34,846 nt of DNA, taken from Branchiostoma floridae (taxonomy: Eukaryota; Chordata; Leptocardii; Amphioxiformes; Branchiostomatidae). Below are positions 1 to 9,635 of this stretch, piece by piece. Position 1 is the stretch's first letter; each line of letters begins with the position of its first letter. Position numbers and translations under genes: made by a program. The stretch spans positions 11,456,025 to 11,490,870 of the forward strand of contig NC_049981.1 of the NCBI RefSeq assembly GCF_000003815.2, given 5' to 3'. The notes beneath the pieces are model-generated. The model worked only from the letters and a program-made list of their open reading frames with translations, had not been told where the DNA came from and did not search any database.

Positions 1-1355
1 GTATCAGTTTCCTCTTTAGCGTTCTCTTCGCCACTACCAACGGTAGAGTTGTTCTCATCCTGTTCGCTACTTTCATCAGGAATCTGCATGGGTGTGTGGT
101 ACCGTAGCACGTGCATCTCCAGACAGATCTGGTAGCTGAACGACTCGGAACATGCCGCACACTGGAATGGCTTCTCCTTGTGGAACAAGCGCACGTGTTT
201 GGAGAGGTCACCCGGACGCATGTAGCGAGCGTTGCAGAGGTCGCACTTGTACGGGCTGCGTCCCTCGTGCATGCGCATGTGGAGGAGCAGGTTCGCGCTG
301 GCGGAGAAGTGAGCGCCGCAGACCTTACAGAGGTGAGGACGGAAAGCAGAGTGGGACTTCATGTGCCGGCTCAGGTAGCCTTGAGAGGTGAACTTGGCGT
401 CGCACAGCTTGCACTTGACGAGGGAGCGAGCCATCCTCTCCTGCTCCGAGTGGCCCCTCATGTGAGCGTTGAGCTGAGTGGGCTTCTTGAAGGCATAGTT
501 ACAGATGGGGCAGCGGTACGGCTTGTCGGGGCTACAGCTCTCCAGGTGCTGACGGAGAACTTCGTCATCCGCAAATGTTCGCCCGCAGTTCGTACAGTCC
601 TGAGGCTTCTGGATCCAAATCGGCTGCCCCACGTCGTCAACTTCCGTGCTCGACACCTCGCCAATTTCCTCCTCCTCAACGTTGTATCCCTCTTCGGTCT
701 GGGAGAATTGCGGACTCAGAGTTTGCTGGGCGGCTGTTAAGTCCAGTGCGGAGTTGTCCATTGAGTTGGAATTGCTATTCTCTCCCGTTTCTTCATGTAA
801 CGTCACTGTTTCTTGCTGCTCGGATTTGAAGACGGTGCCTGTGTTGGATGACGGGCGAGCCTGCATGTTACTGTCTGGCAGTAGAAACATGTCTGCGTCT
901 GCGCCAGGGGGGCTGTGGAATGACTCAAACTGGATGGAATACCGCCTTTCCACGTTCTCTTCCGCAACTGGAGTGTCACCCCCCTCTTGACTGTCCGGCT
1001 CTCGGAGGGACCTTCTCAACGTCAGATCAAACTCGTCTGGAGGTTCCTGTTTGATGACGACTGGAGGACTAACAGCCGTTGAAATGTCCTCTTCCTGACC
1101 GTTGTCCCCAGATGATGACGGCTGTTCCGGAACAGCGACAATGGACGCCTCAGGGGAATGCGAGGCTCCGAAAGCCTGGCGCAGGATGGAATGACTGGGA
1201 AGCGGGTGCCTGGCTTTCCGGAGCCGTTTGGTGCGAGGTTCTCCCTCCATGATGCCGAAGCCGTGTGGTCGGGTCTCCTGTCCCGTCTGGAGCACAGGTG
1301 GACTGCCGTCCTGGAGACCACTTCTGGAGATGCTCACCTGGCCATGCTTGTCCAC
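1..1355 (-). CDS. ZBTB-type gene, large zinc-finger exon (3' end truncated)
   Basis: The frame is open for 451 codons plus two bases (residues 179 onward) and runs off base 1, so the stop codon is missing. The acceptor is TTTCCCCCCTGCAG before GTGGAC, phase 0. Features in order: NLS-like KRLRKAR at 221-227; a SUMO consensus IKQE at 279-282; an acidic, Ser/Gln-rich stretch to about 430; then six zinc fingers. Finger 1 (C432, C435, H448, C452) is C2HC. Finger 2 is C460/C463/H476/H480, finger 3 C493/C496/H509/H513, finger 4 C521/C524/H537/H541, finger 5 C549/C552/H565/H570 and finger 6 C577/C580/H593/H598. Linkers are not the canonical TGEKP type except HKEKPF before finger 6, so not every finger need bind DNA. 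After finger 6 comes an acidic tail (DESSEQDENN). The predicted role is a sequence-specific nuclear transcription factor, inferred from the family. Confidence 0.92.
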   Translation of the reverse strand, partial: MDKHGQVSISRSGLQDGSPPVLQTGQETRPHGFGIMEGEPRTKRLRKARHPLPSHSILRQAFGASHSPEASIVAVPEQPSSSGDNGQEEDISTAVSPPVVIKQEPPDEFDLTLRRSLREPDSQEGGDTPVAEENVERRYSIQFESFHSPPGADADMFLLPDSNMQARPSSNTGTVFKSEQQETVTLHEETGENSNSNSMDNSALDLTAAQQTLSPQFSQTEEGYNVEEEEIGEVSSTEVDDVGQPIWIQKPQDCTNCGRTFADDEVLRQHLESCSPDKPYRCPICNYAFKKPTQLNAHMRGHSEQERMARSLVKCKLCDAKFTSQGYLSRHMKSHSAFRPHLCKVCGAHFSASANLLLHMRMHEGRSPYKCDLCNARYMRPGDLSKHVRLFHKEKPFQCAACSESFSYQICLEMHVLRYHTPMQIPDESSEQDENNSTVGSGEENAKEETD

Positions 1356-1744
1356 CTGCAGGGGGGAAACAAAGAGGAAGGGGATAAGGAAGTTGGATTT
1401 CTTTCACAAATGGTGCATTGAGTTGCAACTTATGTTTTTCACAAATTACTTTGTGCTTCTACATGATGACAGCATTCTGAATATCCACATTAGACTTTGT
1501 TTATTATTACTACATGTAGAGCAACAAAAATGGCTGACCTTGACAATTGCTATCAATTGGAATCTATGGCATGTGTAATATGGAGTATTTAGGAAAAAAA
1601 TAAAATAAACTAAAATTGCTTCAAAAACTGATGCTCCTTTTCATTGGTTACAAGGATAAAGTTGATCTTATATCGTCAAAACAAATCTAAATCATTAAAA
1701 AAAACGCCTCCATGCCTGAGGTTGTTGCCAAAAACAGCACCTAC
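1356..1744 (-). other. intron of the ZBTB-type gene (389 nt)
   Basis: AT-rich intron with a GTAGGT donor and a pyrimidine-rich CTGCAG acceptor. No embedded gene or clear repeat was seen. Confidence 0.7.
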
Positions 1745-1901
1745 CTGTAAGACCTCCACCTGTGTAGGACTGGTCTTGTCTGACCGGTTTGGGCTGGTTT
1801 TGCTGGAGGACAGCAGCATGTGCAGGTGCTGGTTCTGCAGCATCTGGCTGGTCGGGCTCTGCTTCGTCCGATTGGCCATGGCTGACAGGATGTGAGCAGA
1901 C
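1745..1901 (-). CDS. ZBTB-type gene, fourth coding exon (linker)
   Basis: This exon encodes residues 127-178, SAHILSAMANRTKQSPTSQM through LHMLLSSSK to SPTQVEVLQ. It is a polar Ser/Thr/Gln-rich linker with no recognisable domain. The choice among three overlapping open frames rests on phase: the acceptor TTCTCCCAG before GTCTGC (phase 2 in) and the donor CTTACAG before GTAGGT (phase 0 out) are consistent only in this frame. The 157-nt length equals one base plus 52 codons. The reading is weaker than for the BTB exons because no conserved motif anchors it. A cDNA could reveal an alternative boundary or exon skipping, but skipping this exon would change the frame. Confidence 0.7.
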
Positions 1902-2570
1902 CTGGGAGAAACAGAGGTATGATGCCATATAATACATTAGTTGGGTCAGACTTGAGGCACAACACAGATGTGAGACCAAGGAGATTAAATTCTTTTTAAA
2001 AACAGCCAAACCCGGATATATCTGGCACACATATACATGCCCCGTGTGCCTTGCCCGGATATATCCAGAATAGCGTATTCCCCCGAAGTAGCAGCTTTGC
2101 GCGCGTGTAGTTAGGGACTTCGGCCTTGTTCGGGGGTTTCTTTTTGGAGGTCAGCGGCCAACCCTGGCACTTATATCATTTTATAGGTCTGAAACTCTGG
2201 CAGTTTAAGGGTTAAAAATCTCCTTGGTGAGACGAAATTTATTGGTAAAGACCTGGTCGTGACATTGTGGCCCTGTGGTTGAGTTGATCGACTTAGAAAC
2301 TAAAGGTTCTGGGTTCAGATCCCTAACAGACCACGATGTTGTGCTTTTGGGAAAAAAATTCCCTCACTTGACTCAGGTGAAAATGAGTACCTAGCTTCTG
2401 CTGGGATGTTCCTTGGATGGGACATTATAAAAGGGGAGGTCCCATGTTTGAGGACAGCAACACATAGAGCATGTTGGAGACCCCACCACACATATCAACA
2501 AGACTGCAAGTTCTTCCTGTTTGAGTGTATTGTTTACCATCTACGTGAACAAACAAACAAACAAACACAC
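1902..2570 (-). other. intron of the ZBTB-type gene with SINE insert
   Basis: Donor GTGTGT, acceptor CTCCCAG. At 2010-2070 the 12-mer CCCGGATATATC occurs twice, with a GGCACAC/GTGTGCC inverted pair between the copies. A tRNA-derived SINE (separate entry) fills 2262-2480, and a (CAAA)n run abuts the donor. Confidence 0.7.
2262..2480 (+). repeat. tRNA-derived SINE (plus orientation)
   Basis: A tRNA-like head carries an A-box-like TGTGGTTGAGTTGAT and a B-box-like GGTTCAGATCC (2312-2322). It is followed by a body with TTGGGAAA, CCTCACTTGACTCAGGTG and GAGTACCT. The same body is seen in opposite orientation at 4665-4870, which supports a shared SINE family. Confidence 0.6.
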
Positions 2571-2742
2571 CTTCCCCGTTCTGGCCAGCTTTCCTTCAGG
2601 TAGACGGAACACTCGTCGATGATGTCACACATGTGCAGCCGGCTAGCCGCAGAGATCACGTCGATGACGTTTTCATTGGTCAGGGGTAGACTGGCCGTGT
2701 ACGCGTACTCGATGATCGGTGCCAAGCCCTTGTGAGTCACGC
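2571..2742 (-). CDS. ZBTB-type gene, third coding exon (C-terminal half of BTB)
   Basis: This exon encodes residues 70-125 plus two bases of Arg126: VTHKGLAPIIEYAYTASLPL, then TNENVIDVISAASRLHMCDI and IDECSVYLKES. It holds the F/L-x-x-I/L-I-E-Y-A-Y-T-A motif and the NVIDVISAASRLHM helix pair that end a BTB domain. The acceptor is TTCCACCAG before GCGTG (phase 1 in). The donor is GGAAG before GTGTGT (phase 2 out), which joins to the G that starts the next exon. The BTB proper ends near residue 119. EYAYTASL resembles several vertebrate ZBTB proteins, but one paralogue could not be chosen by eye. A (CAAA)n run lies directly intronic of the donor at about 2544-2566. Confidence 0.9.
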
Positions 2743-2835
2743 CTGGTGGAACACAGTCAAGTATATATGAGAAGCTAGTACACACATATACAGCTAGCTG
2801 TGGTCTCACTCTCTCTCTCTACTGTCTACTTTACT

Positions 2836-3374
2836 TTAAAGGGGCATTCCACTCCACACGGGAGTGTTATTTTCCGATAGATATTCCTTTTAGGAAGTGA
2901 TAACTGCATACTACTTCACATTATACGATAAAGTACCCAGTTGCTCCACATGCCTCAAAAACATTCAGTCTTCTACTAAACTCCTCAAGTACCCTCTAAT
3001 TGAATTAATCCTATGGCTGAATACAATGCAAAACTTTTAGGTAAGGTTACCAAACTAATTTCAGGTTCGCTAAGAAATTTCATCTTGTTCTTGTATTCTT
3101 TGCTATCTTATGAGCAATTTGCCTTCTCGGTGTGCTTAGCGTACCTCATTTATTCCGAAAATATGTACGATAAACAAAGTGTCTATGCGTATACTAGTAG
3201 GGAATGCATGGGTAGGGTCTGCATGGGTTTAGTGAGTGTCATTATTGTTGTATAAAACACATATCACGCAATTCATCCCAAGGTGAATTCCACAAAATTC
3301 GGCTGATTATGTATTTATTGACACATTATTTATTGGAAAACAAGATTCCCTTCTGGAGTGGAATGCCCCTTTAA
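2836..3374. mobile_element. TTAA-flanked MITE with perfect terminal inverted repeats
   Basis: The ends are perfect inverted copies of AGGGGCATTCCACTCCA (2840-2856 and 3354-3370), each bordered by TTAA (2836-2839 and 3371-3374). The 531-bp body is AT-rich and has no transposase frame, so it is non-autonomous. A TTAA target with an AGGGG end suggests a Kolobok-like or piggyBac-like source. The superfamily is inferred from the target alone. Confidence 0.75.
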
Positions 3375-3409
3375 TAAAAGAAATTACTGGAAAAAGTAAA
3401 AGTAGTCCC

Positions 3410-4662
3410 ATACTCTCACCTCTCAAATAGAAGTACCCCCTGGAATAAAAGTACCCCCCGGACAAATCTTCAAAATCTAATAAAAGTACCCCCTGGAATA
3501 AAAGTACCCCCCGGAAAAATACCAAATTGACATGTTAACTGTGCCCATGCTACTTCAGTCCAAGAGAAGATGATAAGCAGGTAGGCTCTTTTTATTTATT
3601 TATGCCTCAGTACCATATCAGTTATTTTTTTTATTTCTATTTTTTTATTACCATATCAGTTCATTGTATAAATAATGAACAGAATAATTCCTATGTTATT
3701 GCACATATTTTCTTTATCTGAGTGTCACACCATCAACAAAGATTAAAATAAAAAGTAAAAAAAATGAATAAAAATAAAAATTGAAGAAATAATCAAAGAA
3801 GTTTATTTTATAATCATTGTTACAAAATAACATTTTGAAGAAACATTCCAACTTAGAATACCTTATTCACCACTTGTGCTATTTTCAATGTTGCAGAAAC
3901 CAAGGTCATAGACACTGCCCCCTATCGAGACATACCGGTACTGCAGAAAATATATGATTCTCTCGCGCATTACCGCGAGATTCGGCGTGAGTTGATGAAT
4001 CCAACATGGCGGATCTTTTCGAGCCGATTGCACGCTATGCTTTGTTTTGGAATGATTTTTTCGTTGCTGGAACATTAAAACAAGTTGACTACGGGTGAAA
4101 AATAGTGGAAAAGTATTGGTAACTTTTTAATTTGTTTGGTTGCCTGGTTAAGTTCTGTGTTTTGATAGAGAATTTACGGAAGTAAGCGACTGTGTGTGTA
4201 GCATGTGACCTCGATGTTTTCGTCTTTGTTCAGCGCAACATTTCAAGATTTTTGGAAGGTTAAAGATCGTCTAAAACGAAAAGGATATATTTTTTTACGA
4301 GTCCAGTGCCGAATCACTTGTGTTCCGGTATTTTTGGACCTGAACCGAAACGTTTTTGCAAGTCCAGAACTGGTCCTGCGTACCGGTATGCATCCCTAGT
4401 TACGTCTGGGTCATTAATAAGCGCTAGCGGCAGGGAAACCCGCGATGCCTCGTCCGAAAAATAGTGAATATTAAGCAAAAATACAGCGGAAATATGGGCA
4501 GAAAATACCAAACTTTCAATATTTTTGGGGTCCCTGGTTAGTAAAGAAAGCCCCAATTTGAAAAAAAAAATAAACGTACCGTCTAAAATAAGGACGTACC
4601 GGGTGGATTTTGAGGCGGAAAAAAATAAACGTACCGGTACGTTTATTTGAGAGGTGAGAGTA
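3410..4662. mobile_element. inverted-repeat element with CTCTCACCTCTCAAATA termini
   Basis: CTCTCACCTCTCAAATA at about 3413 recurs inverted near 4655. In both arms it is followed by GTACC repeats: a duplicated block of roughly 34 bp containing AAGTACCCCC at 3430-3463 and 3482-3515 on the left, and CGTACC/GGTACG motifs on the right. The interior is AT-rich on the left and more mixed on the right, including ATGGCGGATC near 4009 and a CTCGCG/CGCGAG hairpin at 3962-3979. No transposase frame was seen. Divergent arms suggest an old insertion. Confidence 0.5.
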
Positions 4663-4664
4663 GC

Positions 4665-4870
4665 CTTTTCTGAGGCTGTAGGGACAGTGGGTTGTTATCC
4701 ACTGCTTGTAGGACATGGAATAAGAGGGTGGAGCCCATCCCTCCCCTTCCACCATCTTTTATCTCCCCCAATCAAAGTCAGGTACCCATGTTTACACCTG
4801 TGTGAAGTGAGGAAAGTTGTGTGAAGCGCATTTCCCAAGGGCACAACATTGGTGGTATATCTGGGGTCTA
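4665..4870 (-). repeat. SINE copy, reverse orientation
   Basis: On the minus strand it reads CCCTTGGGAAATGCGCTTCA, then CCTCACTTCACACAGGTGTA, then GGGTACCTGAC. This is the same body as the SINE at 2262-2480. The tail contains AGTGGATAACAACCCACTG and AGCCTCAGAAAAGGCTACTC, a tail pattern that recurs near 31.74 and 31.98 kb. Confidence 0.55.
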
Positions 4871-4990
4871 CGCCAAACAACTTCTCGATGCCAAGAAATT
4901 TTTGTAAATCATGCAAAGTTTGTGTGGACTTAATATCATAGTGGTATAATCATTGTAAACAGCAGGAAGCAAATGAAAATTAGGTCTCAC

Positions 4991-5105
4991 ATGGAAGTTC
5001 CACTGAGTCCAGTTTCTCCCCCATAGGGAATGTGAAGAGGTCCAGAAAGTAGTCGCTGCATGCCGCCAGGATCGCCCGGTGAACCGAGAACTGGTGACCC
5101 TCCAC
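4991..5105 (-). CDS. ZBTB-type gene, second coding exon (BTB core)
   Basis: This exon encodes residues 31-68 plus one base of residue 69, from VEGHQFSVHRAILAACSDYF to KLDSVELP. This is the most diagnostic BTB segment: the V-x-G-x-x-F-x-x-H-R/K-x-x-L-A-A-C/S-S-x-Y-F signature that packs the dimer core. Arg40 occupies the conserved charged-pocket position. The acceptor is TGTCCCACACAG before GTGGAG (phase 0) and the donor is CCAT before GTGAGA (phase 1). Phase 1 fits the GC that opens the next exon and makes Cys69, a position that is usually Gly or similar in this loop. The 115-nt length agrees with the phases (38 codons plus 1). BTB domains in this family form homo- or heterodimers and recruit corepressors. 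That role is inferred from the family. Confidence 0.9.
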
Positions 5106-5656
5106 CTGTGTGGGACACAGGAAGGAAATGACACAAGTTCAGCTTAATGTCAGATGGGCCACCAGTCTTTTTATAATTTACCTGTCACAATTTGGTAGTC
5201 AGTTTTCTACAATATATCTACGTTAACTTTACAACTGCAAAATTGCAACCCTAGCTTGTCCATAAAACAAGATATTAGAAAAGCATTGTAGAAAACTGCT
5301 AGGTGGCACTTTTTAAAACTTGATCTTTGTTTTCCTAACCATTGCCCACCTTGTCCATACATGTAGTTATGCCATCCATTAAACAGACACACAAATGGCA
5401 CCTAAAACATAACCTTATTGGCAAAGTTAATAAACAGGAAAAAAGAATATGTTTCAGCTTGTATGTACAGACTTTAAGTATGTGGAAACAATTCCTTATC
5501 TCTTTACAAAGTACAATGAACAGTGCACCATTATGCTTAACATCTTTTCCCAAGGACTGCAAGTCTTTCCAAAAGCATACCAGTTGGGTTAGCAACAACA
5601 GACAGGATTGGAACTCACCACTTTCTGATACTGGTATAGGGATGCTAACTACTCAC
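5106..5656 (-). other. intron of the ZBTB-type gene (551 nt)
   Basis: Donor GTGAGT (phase 0), acceptor CCCACACAG. A degraded SINE (separate entry) fills its donor-proximal part; the rest is unremarkable AT-rich sequence. Confidence 0.7.
5490..5650 (-). repeat. degraded SINE next to a splice donor
   Basis: The minus strand shows a B-box-like GAGTTCCAATCC followed by CCTTGGGAAAAGATGTTAAG. These are the SINE head and body patterns seen elsewhere in the window. It ends within about 10 nt of the donor of the first coding exon. Confidence 0.4.
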
Positions 5657-5771
5657 CTTAATGGTGATGTCACACAGCTGACTGTTGAGTCGTTGGCTGT
5701 TCAGGCGCCGAAGAACCTCCTGGCAATGTTCCGAAAAATCCTTCATCTTGGAGCAATGTCTTGCTTTGTTT
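5657..5771 (-). CDS. ZBTB-type gene, first coding exon (start of BTB domain)
   Basis: This exon begins a BTB/POZ zinc-finger protein that is likely a nuclear DNA-binding regulator. The chosen ATG is at 5746-5744 and has A at -3. It gives 30 residues, MKDFSEHCQEVLRRLNSQRL and on to LCDITIK. HCQEVLRRLN is the BTB helix 1 pattern, and CDITIK is the start of the first core strand; its Asp (residue 26) sits where ZBTB proteins keep the charged-pocket Asp. The exon ends in AAG before GTGAGT (phase 0), which matches the next exon. Upstream, two acceptors are possible: TATACAG at 5772 or CTAG at 5779. The frame stays open above the ATG (RNKARHCSK), so a longer N-terminus spliced from a distant exon cannot be excluded. 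The family is clear. The vertebrate orthologue was not identified, so no symbol is given. Confidence 0.85.
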
Positions 5772-5779
5772 CTGTATAC

Positions 5780-6207
5780 TAGGAGAAGATAAAAAAATGT
5801 CAAAAAGTTACATAACATTTTAATCATTGGAAACATAGTTAAGCATTTCTGATTGAACATTTTGTAGATGATCACAATTGAACAGCTCAACTACAGCTAC
5901 AATAGGTTTATCGCAATCTAGCGGCATGATTGTGGGTTGGTTGTTCAAATCAGGCTCAAAATTTTTATACTAACAATGTACCAAAAATCTTAAAATTGTT
6001 TGTCTGGGTTTTATTATTGTTGGTGATCTTGTCGAACCAGAAAATCATAATCACCCAGAATATGCAAATTCATTCCATAATCGTACAACAGAATCATTTC
6101 AACTGAGACTAAAGCTTAAATTTGCAGAAAATATTTCCAAATTGCAGAACATTAAATTTTGACATTCTGCAATATTGCAGAACACCCGAAAAAAAAAGTA
6201 TTGCAAT
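5780..6207. other. non-coding DNA upstream of the BTB exon
   Basis: AT-rich, probably 5' intron. Several TTGCAGAA-like words cluster at 6122-6183. No gene was seen. Confidence 0.5.
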
Positions 6208-6307
6208 NNNNNNNNNNNNNNNNNNNNNNNNNNNNNNNNNNNNNNNNNNNNNNNNNNNNNNNNNNNNNNNNNNNNNNNNNNNNNNNNNNNNNNNNNNNNN
6301 NNNNNNN
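6208..6307. other. assembly gap (100 N)
   Basis: Exactly 100 Ns, the usual placeholder for a gap of unknown size. It adjoins a tandem array, which probably caused the break. Confidence 0.99.
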
Positions 6308-6960
6308 CTATTGGAGGGTGCCGGAATCCTGCATTCCCAGGAGGCTAGGGGAGGATCATTATAAGTCAGCAACATTGGGGGGAGGGGAAGGTTTAAATCC
6401 TGAATCTCTTTGGACAATCCATAAAAGTTGAGTGTGTAGTATTGGCTAGTATTTATTTTATTTAGCTGTCTGGATGCCTGTTATTGGAAGGGTGCGGAAT
6501 ATCTACGTTCCCAGGAGGCTAGGGGAGAATCATTATATGTCAGCAACATCAGGGGGGGGAGCTTTAAAGCCTGCTCTCTATGCACAATCCATAAAATTAA
6601 AAGTTTGATGGGTAGTATTTATTCTGGATGCCTGCTATTGGAAGGGTGCAGAATACCTGCATTCCTAATAGGCAAGGGGAGGATCATTTAACATTGGGGG
6701 TGGGGGTGGGGGGTTAAATCCTGAATCTCTATAGACAATCCACAGAGGATGCTTGGTTAGTAACTGTAACTGTTGCTGTATTTCTTGTATGTAGCTGTCA
6801 GGATGCCTGACATTGGAAACGTGTTTGAGTACCTGCATTGATGAATGAATGAATTCCCTAGAGGCTAGTGGTGGATCATTGTAAGGAAAAGGGAGGGGCG
6901 TCACAGGTTTTAAATCCTGCTCTCTAGGGACAATTAACAAGGAGTGGGTAATAGTATTAC
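6308..6960. repeat. tandem array, 154-175 bp units, at least four copies
   Basis: Unit starts carry TATTGGAAGGGTGCGGAAT-like sequence at 6309, 6482, 6636 and 6811 (spacings 173, 154 and 175). Each unit continues with a CCCAGGAGGCTAGGGGAG-like block, a G-rich run, AAATCCTG and GACAATCC. The copies diverge most in the last unit. The array begins at the N gap, so more copies are probably missing. Confidence 0.85.
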
Positions 6961-7039
6961 TTGTCGCCAACTGCAACGTTCGATGTTGACAACAAGTGTA
7001 TATCAAATCCAACTGTGTCTTATTTTCCATGTATAAATG

Positions 7040-7500
7040 TTCAAAGGGAAGGAATCAGAAGGATGATATTTAGTCCATGGGCCAGGTCCCCCAAAATGGC
7101 CATTTGGTACCAAACAAAGGGACAAAGGGTGACTTACTTTTTTGAAAAGGTTGATTCCTCTACTTCATTATTTTGCATGATAACCATGTCAGATGCCCAG
7201 CTTTATAGGAATTATCACGTGATTTTGTGACGTCACTCAAATCTATAGAACTACCAAAAATCGTTTATTACAAGTCATCAAAAGTGGTTTTAATAATCCC
7301 CAACCACATTTGATGAGTATTTCTCTGCACTTAGATCATACAAATACCTGTTGAATATATTTGGAACCATTTTGAAATAAATTTAGACAAATTTCCACAA
7401 TGGTTGCCATGGCAACGGTGAAAAATAGCATTTTCTTACAGGAAAGTTGCTAAACAAGCCATTGTTGGATGTTTTTGAAATTTAGCCATTATCAAGGCAT
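7040..7500 (+). repeat. dispersed repeat A, copy 1 (CRE + E-box)
   Basis: Nearly identical in its core to the reverse complement of 29095-29375, and recognisably related to 12780-13110. The core carries the palindromes CACGTG (7216-7221) and TGACGTCA (7228-7235), followed by CTATAGAACTACC, and further on TTGCCATGGCAACGG. There is no coding frame. Confidence 0.8.
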
Positions 7501-8280
7501 GACCAATGACACCGAACGATTCATAACTAATGTAAGGGCTCTTAGAAAACATTTTAGTTAGGTAAGAAATAAATAGAACTTTTTAGTATTTTAATCCATA
7601 CTACAGTGTGGATTGAAATACATGTATATTGTTTTTTTGCAGTGTTTCTCCTGCCAAATCTTTAAATAAATGGCTTCAACTTTTTCATCTTTGGCCCAAA
7701 TGAGTTGCAATTTGGCATGGAGGTAGAGATAGCAAATACCCCCAGACTTTTTTCCTCTCTTTTTTTGGTAGAGACCTTAAAAATTGTTTCATTTAGGGTG
7801 TTTAGTCATTTTTGACAGAAAATATATATTTTGGGCCCCTGTACCCTGGTATTACAACCTAATGACCTGAAATTTGATACAGAGGTGCATTGGGCATTTG
7901 CTCACAGGGCACTATGAACAATTTGTGCTTACATTACTTCAAAAATGAGTTATTTGGGGATTTTGGGCCATTTTTGACTAAAAATATATATTTTTGGCTC
8001 CTGTGCCATTGTATGGCTAGGTGCGTAAGAAAAGTAGACATTTTTAGCAAAGAAGTCAGGAGACAGAAATCGGGTCGGTATTTTGGCATCTTGCCACTGT
8101 ATATGTCATCTTCCTTTTTTCAATGCAAACGTTTATCGATGTCTTGTGCCATCATTATGTTAAAAGTCCTCAAAATGACTTTTCATTGTGTTTCTGTGAA
8201 CGTTGTAAGTCTGACTCAATTATATATGGATGATATGGAGCATAATCCTAGGTCATCTTATCTTCTTTCTGTATAACAAC
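7501..8280. other. non-coding, internal partial duplication
   Basis: The phrase TTTTTGAC-A-AAAATATATATTTT followed by GGCYCCTGT occurs at about 7808-7846 and 7970-8005, so this stretch contains an imperfect direct duplication about 160 bp apart. Otherwise no gene was seen. The region ends in (CAA)n near 8276. Confidence 0.5.
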
Positions 8281-8458
8281 AACAACAAGACTCACATGCC
8301 TCCTGGCATATTTACAACAACGAGGCAATTCACAGCAACGATTCAGCAAGAGGGCTGTTCATAAAAATTGGAATCATTGTAAGGGACATATCAAATGCTG
8401 ATTCAATGCTAAAATCTTAGGAATACTATTTGTTTAAAATGTGAGTTTCAAAGTGGTA

Positions 8459-8600
8459 TACAGTAGAAGCCAGTTAATTGCGCGTCGGATAAACGCACAC
8501 TTCAGTCAATTGCACGGAATCCTTAAATTCCAAACCAGCTTCCATTCACTCCATTGTTAGTGACTTCGCTTATCTGCACGATGAAAAGTCACCAATAATG
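8459..8600 (+). mobile_element. possible pogo/Tigger-like terminal sequence
   Basis: TA then CAGTAGAAGCCAGTTAATTG resembles the CAGT-starting, TA-flanked ends of pogo-group elements, and GACTTCGCTTATCTGCACG follows at about 8562. No matching right terminus or DDE transposase frame was found. This is a weak call. Confidence 0.3.
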
Positions 8601-9590
8601 CACGTAAATTTGTCAAACATCGTCGCCAAATGGACTGAATATGCGTGCTTAAAATCGGCATACGCGGTACAATTAGGCCGATAATTGCCTGTGTAGAAGC
8701 GCAATACCGACAACATGTATGAAATTGTTATTGGGAGCAAAAGAAAATGATATTGTGGGAAGTCGTGGGCGGGTCCTGCGCGTGTCGGCGCCATAAAAAG
8801 ACGCACGTCCGCCAAAAGCCGTCAAAGCCGGCATTATGATTTGGGAGACAACTTGCTGTGCACGTGACAAACTCAATAAAATTTGTTCTCTACCAGTCCA
8901 TTGTCTATTAGCTGTACATGTATTTGAGATTGCGGGGACATACTTTTGCGCGAAGGAGAAAATATTTGCAGTGGTTTAAAGCCATTGGCAGTCAGTCAGA
9001 AACCACACTGCGACTCGGGTCCTATAGACGGCAATAGCAGTCGCTTTTGGCGGTACGGTACCTTCGTGATCAGCAATGGTAAAGTGTACTTAAATATCAT
9101 ATGGAAGGCCCTGTTCACGACGCAAAAAAATGAAACGGTTCATCCGTTTGGCAAGCTAAAACGGATAAATTTGTCACCATGAACGTTCCGTTTCGTTATT
9201 CTTGGTTGTGAATACAGCCATGGTTGGGTTTGGGTTGCCAGGTGATTCATAGTTTAGATGTGGAACTGTCTCCTTGAAATTTGCATGTGAAACAATCTGC
9301 TTGAGAAATGAAGCTTATAGAATTGAGTAAAGCCTAATATTTTACAAAACGATACACGTTAGTACTTTTCCCATGTATTTGCGTCAAACTTAATTGATTT
9401 TGAAATATTCTGGATATTTTGCAAATTAACCTATTCCAAAAGACCTAAAAATCTGGGGCTTTTCAAACCCCAAATCCAGGTAACAGATGGAAAATCATAT
9501 AATGGGGTCACAAGAATAAGAATTTCTAACTGCACATTTGCTGGCATATTTCAAGGACTTTATTTTTGACGCGCAGATTTTTAACGCGTG
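8601..9590. other. non-coding stretch
   Basis: Mixed AT-rich DNA. At 9440-9500, CTGGGGCTTTTCAAACCCC followed by AAATCCAGGTAA loosely matches 12620-12655 (TTGCTTTAAAGCCC then AAATGCAGGTAA), suggesting diverged repeat copies. No gene was seen. Confidence 0.45.
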
Positions 9591-9635
9591 CCTAGATTTG
9601 AACGCACAGAAAACCCGTTCCCGGCTTTACGCTAG

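Larger units (their letters stand above)
2743..4990 (-). other. longest internal intron of the ZBTB-type gene (2,248 nt)
   Basis: Splits the BTB domain; donor GTGAGA, acceptor TTCCACCAG. Most of its length is mobile elements: the TTAA MITE, the inverted-repeat element and a reversed SINE. A (CT)n run lies at about 2807-2820. Confidence 0.75.

Noticed and set aside
111-740. 209-codon plus-strand open frame over the zinc-finger exon
   Set aside because: It is the antisense shadow of the minus-strand zinc-finger frame, which has spaced Cys/His motifs and correct splice phase.
1156-1421. Plus-strand frame across the exon/intron edge
   Set aside because: It crosses a strong minus-strand acceptor and has no motif.
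2262-2340. A functional tRNA gene
   Set aside because: The A and B boxes are degenerate, no cloverleaf closes, and a SINE body follows.
6109-6431. Open frames running through the N gap
   Set aside because: They are artefacts of translating Ns.
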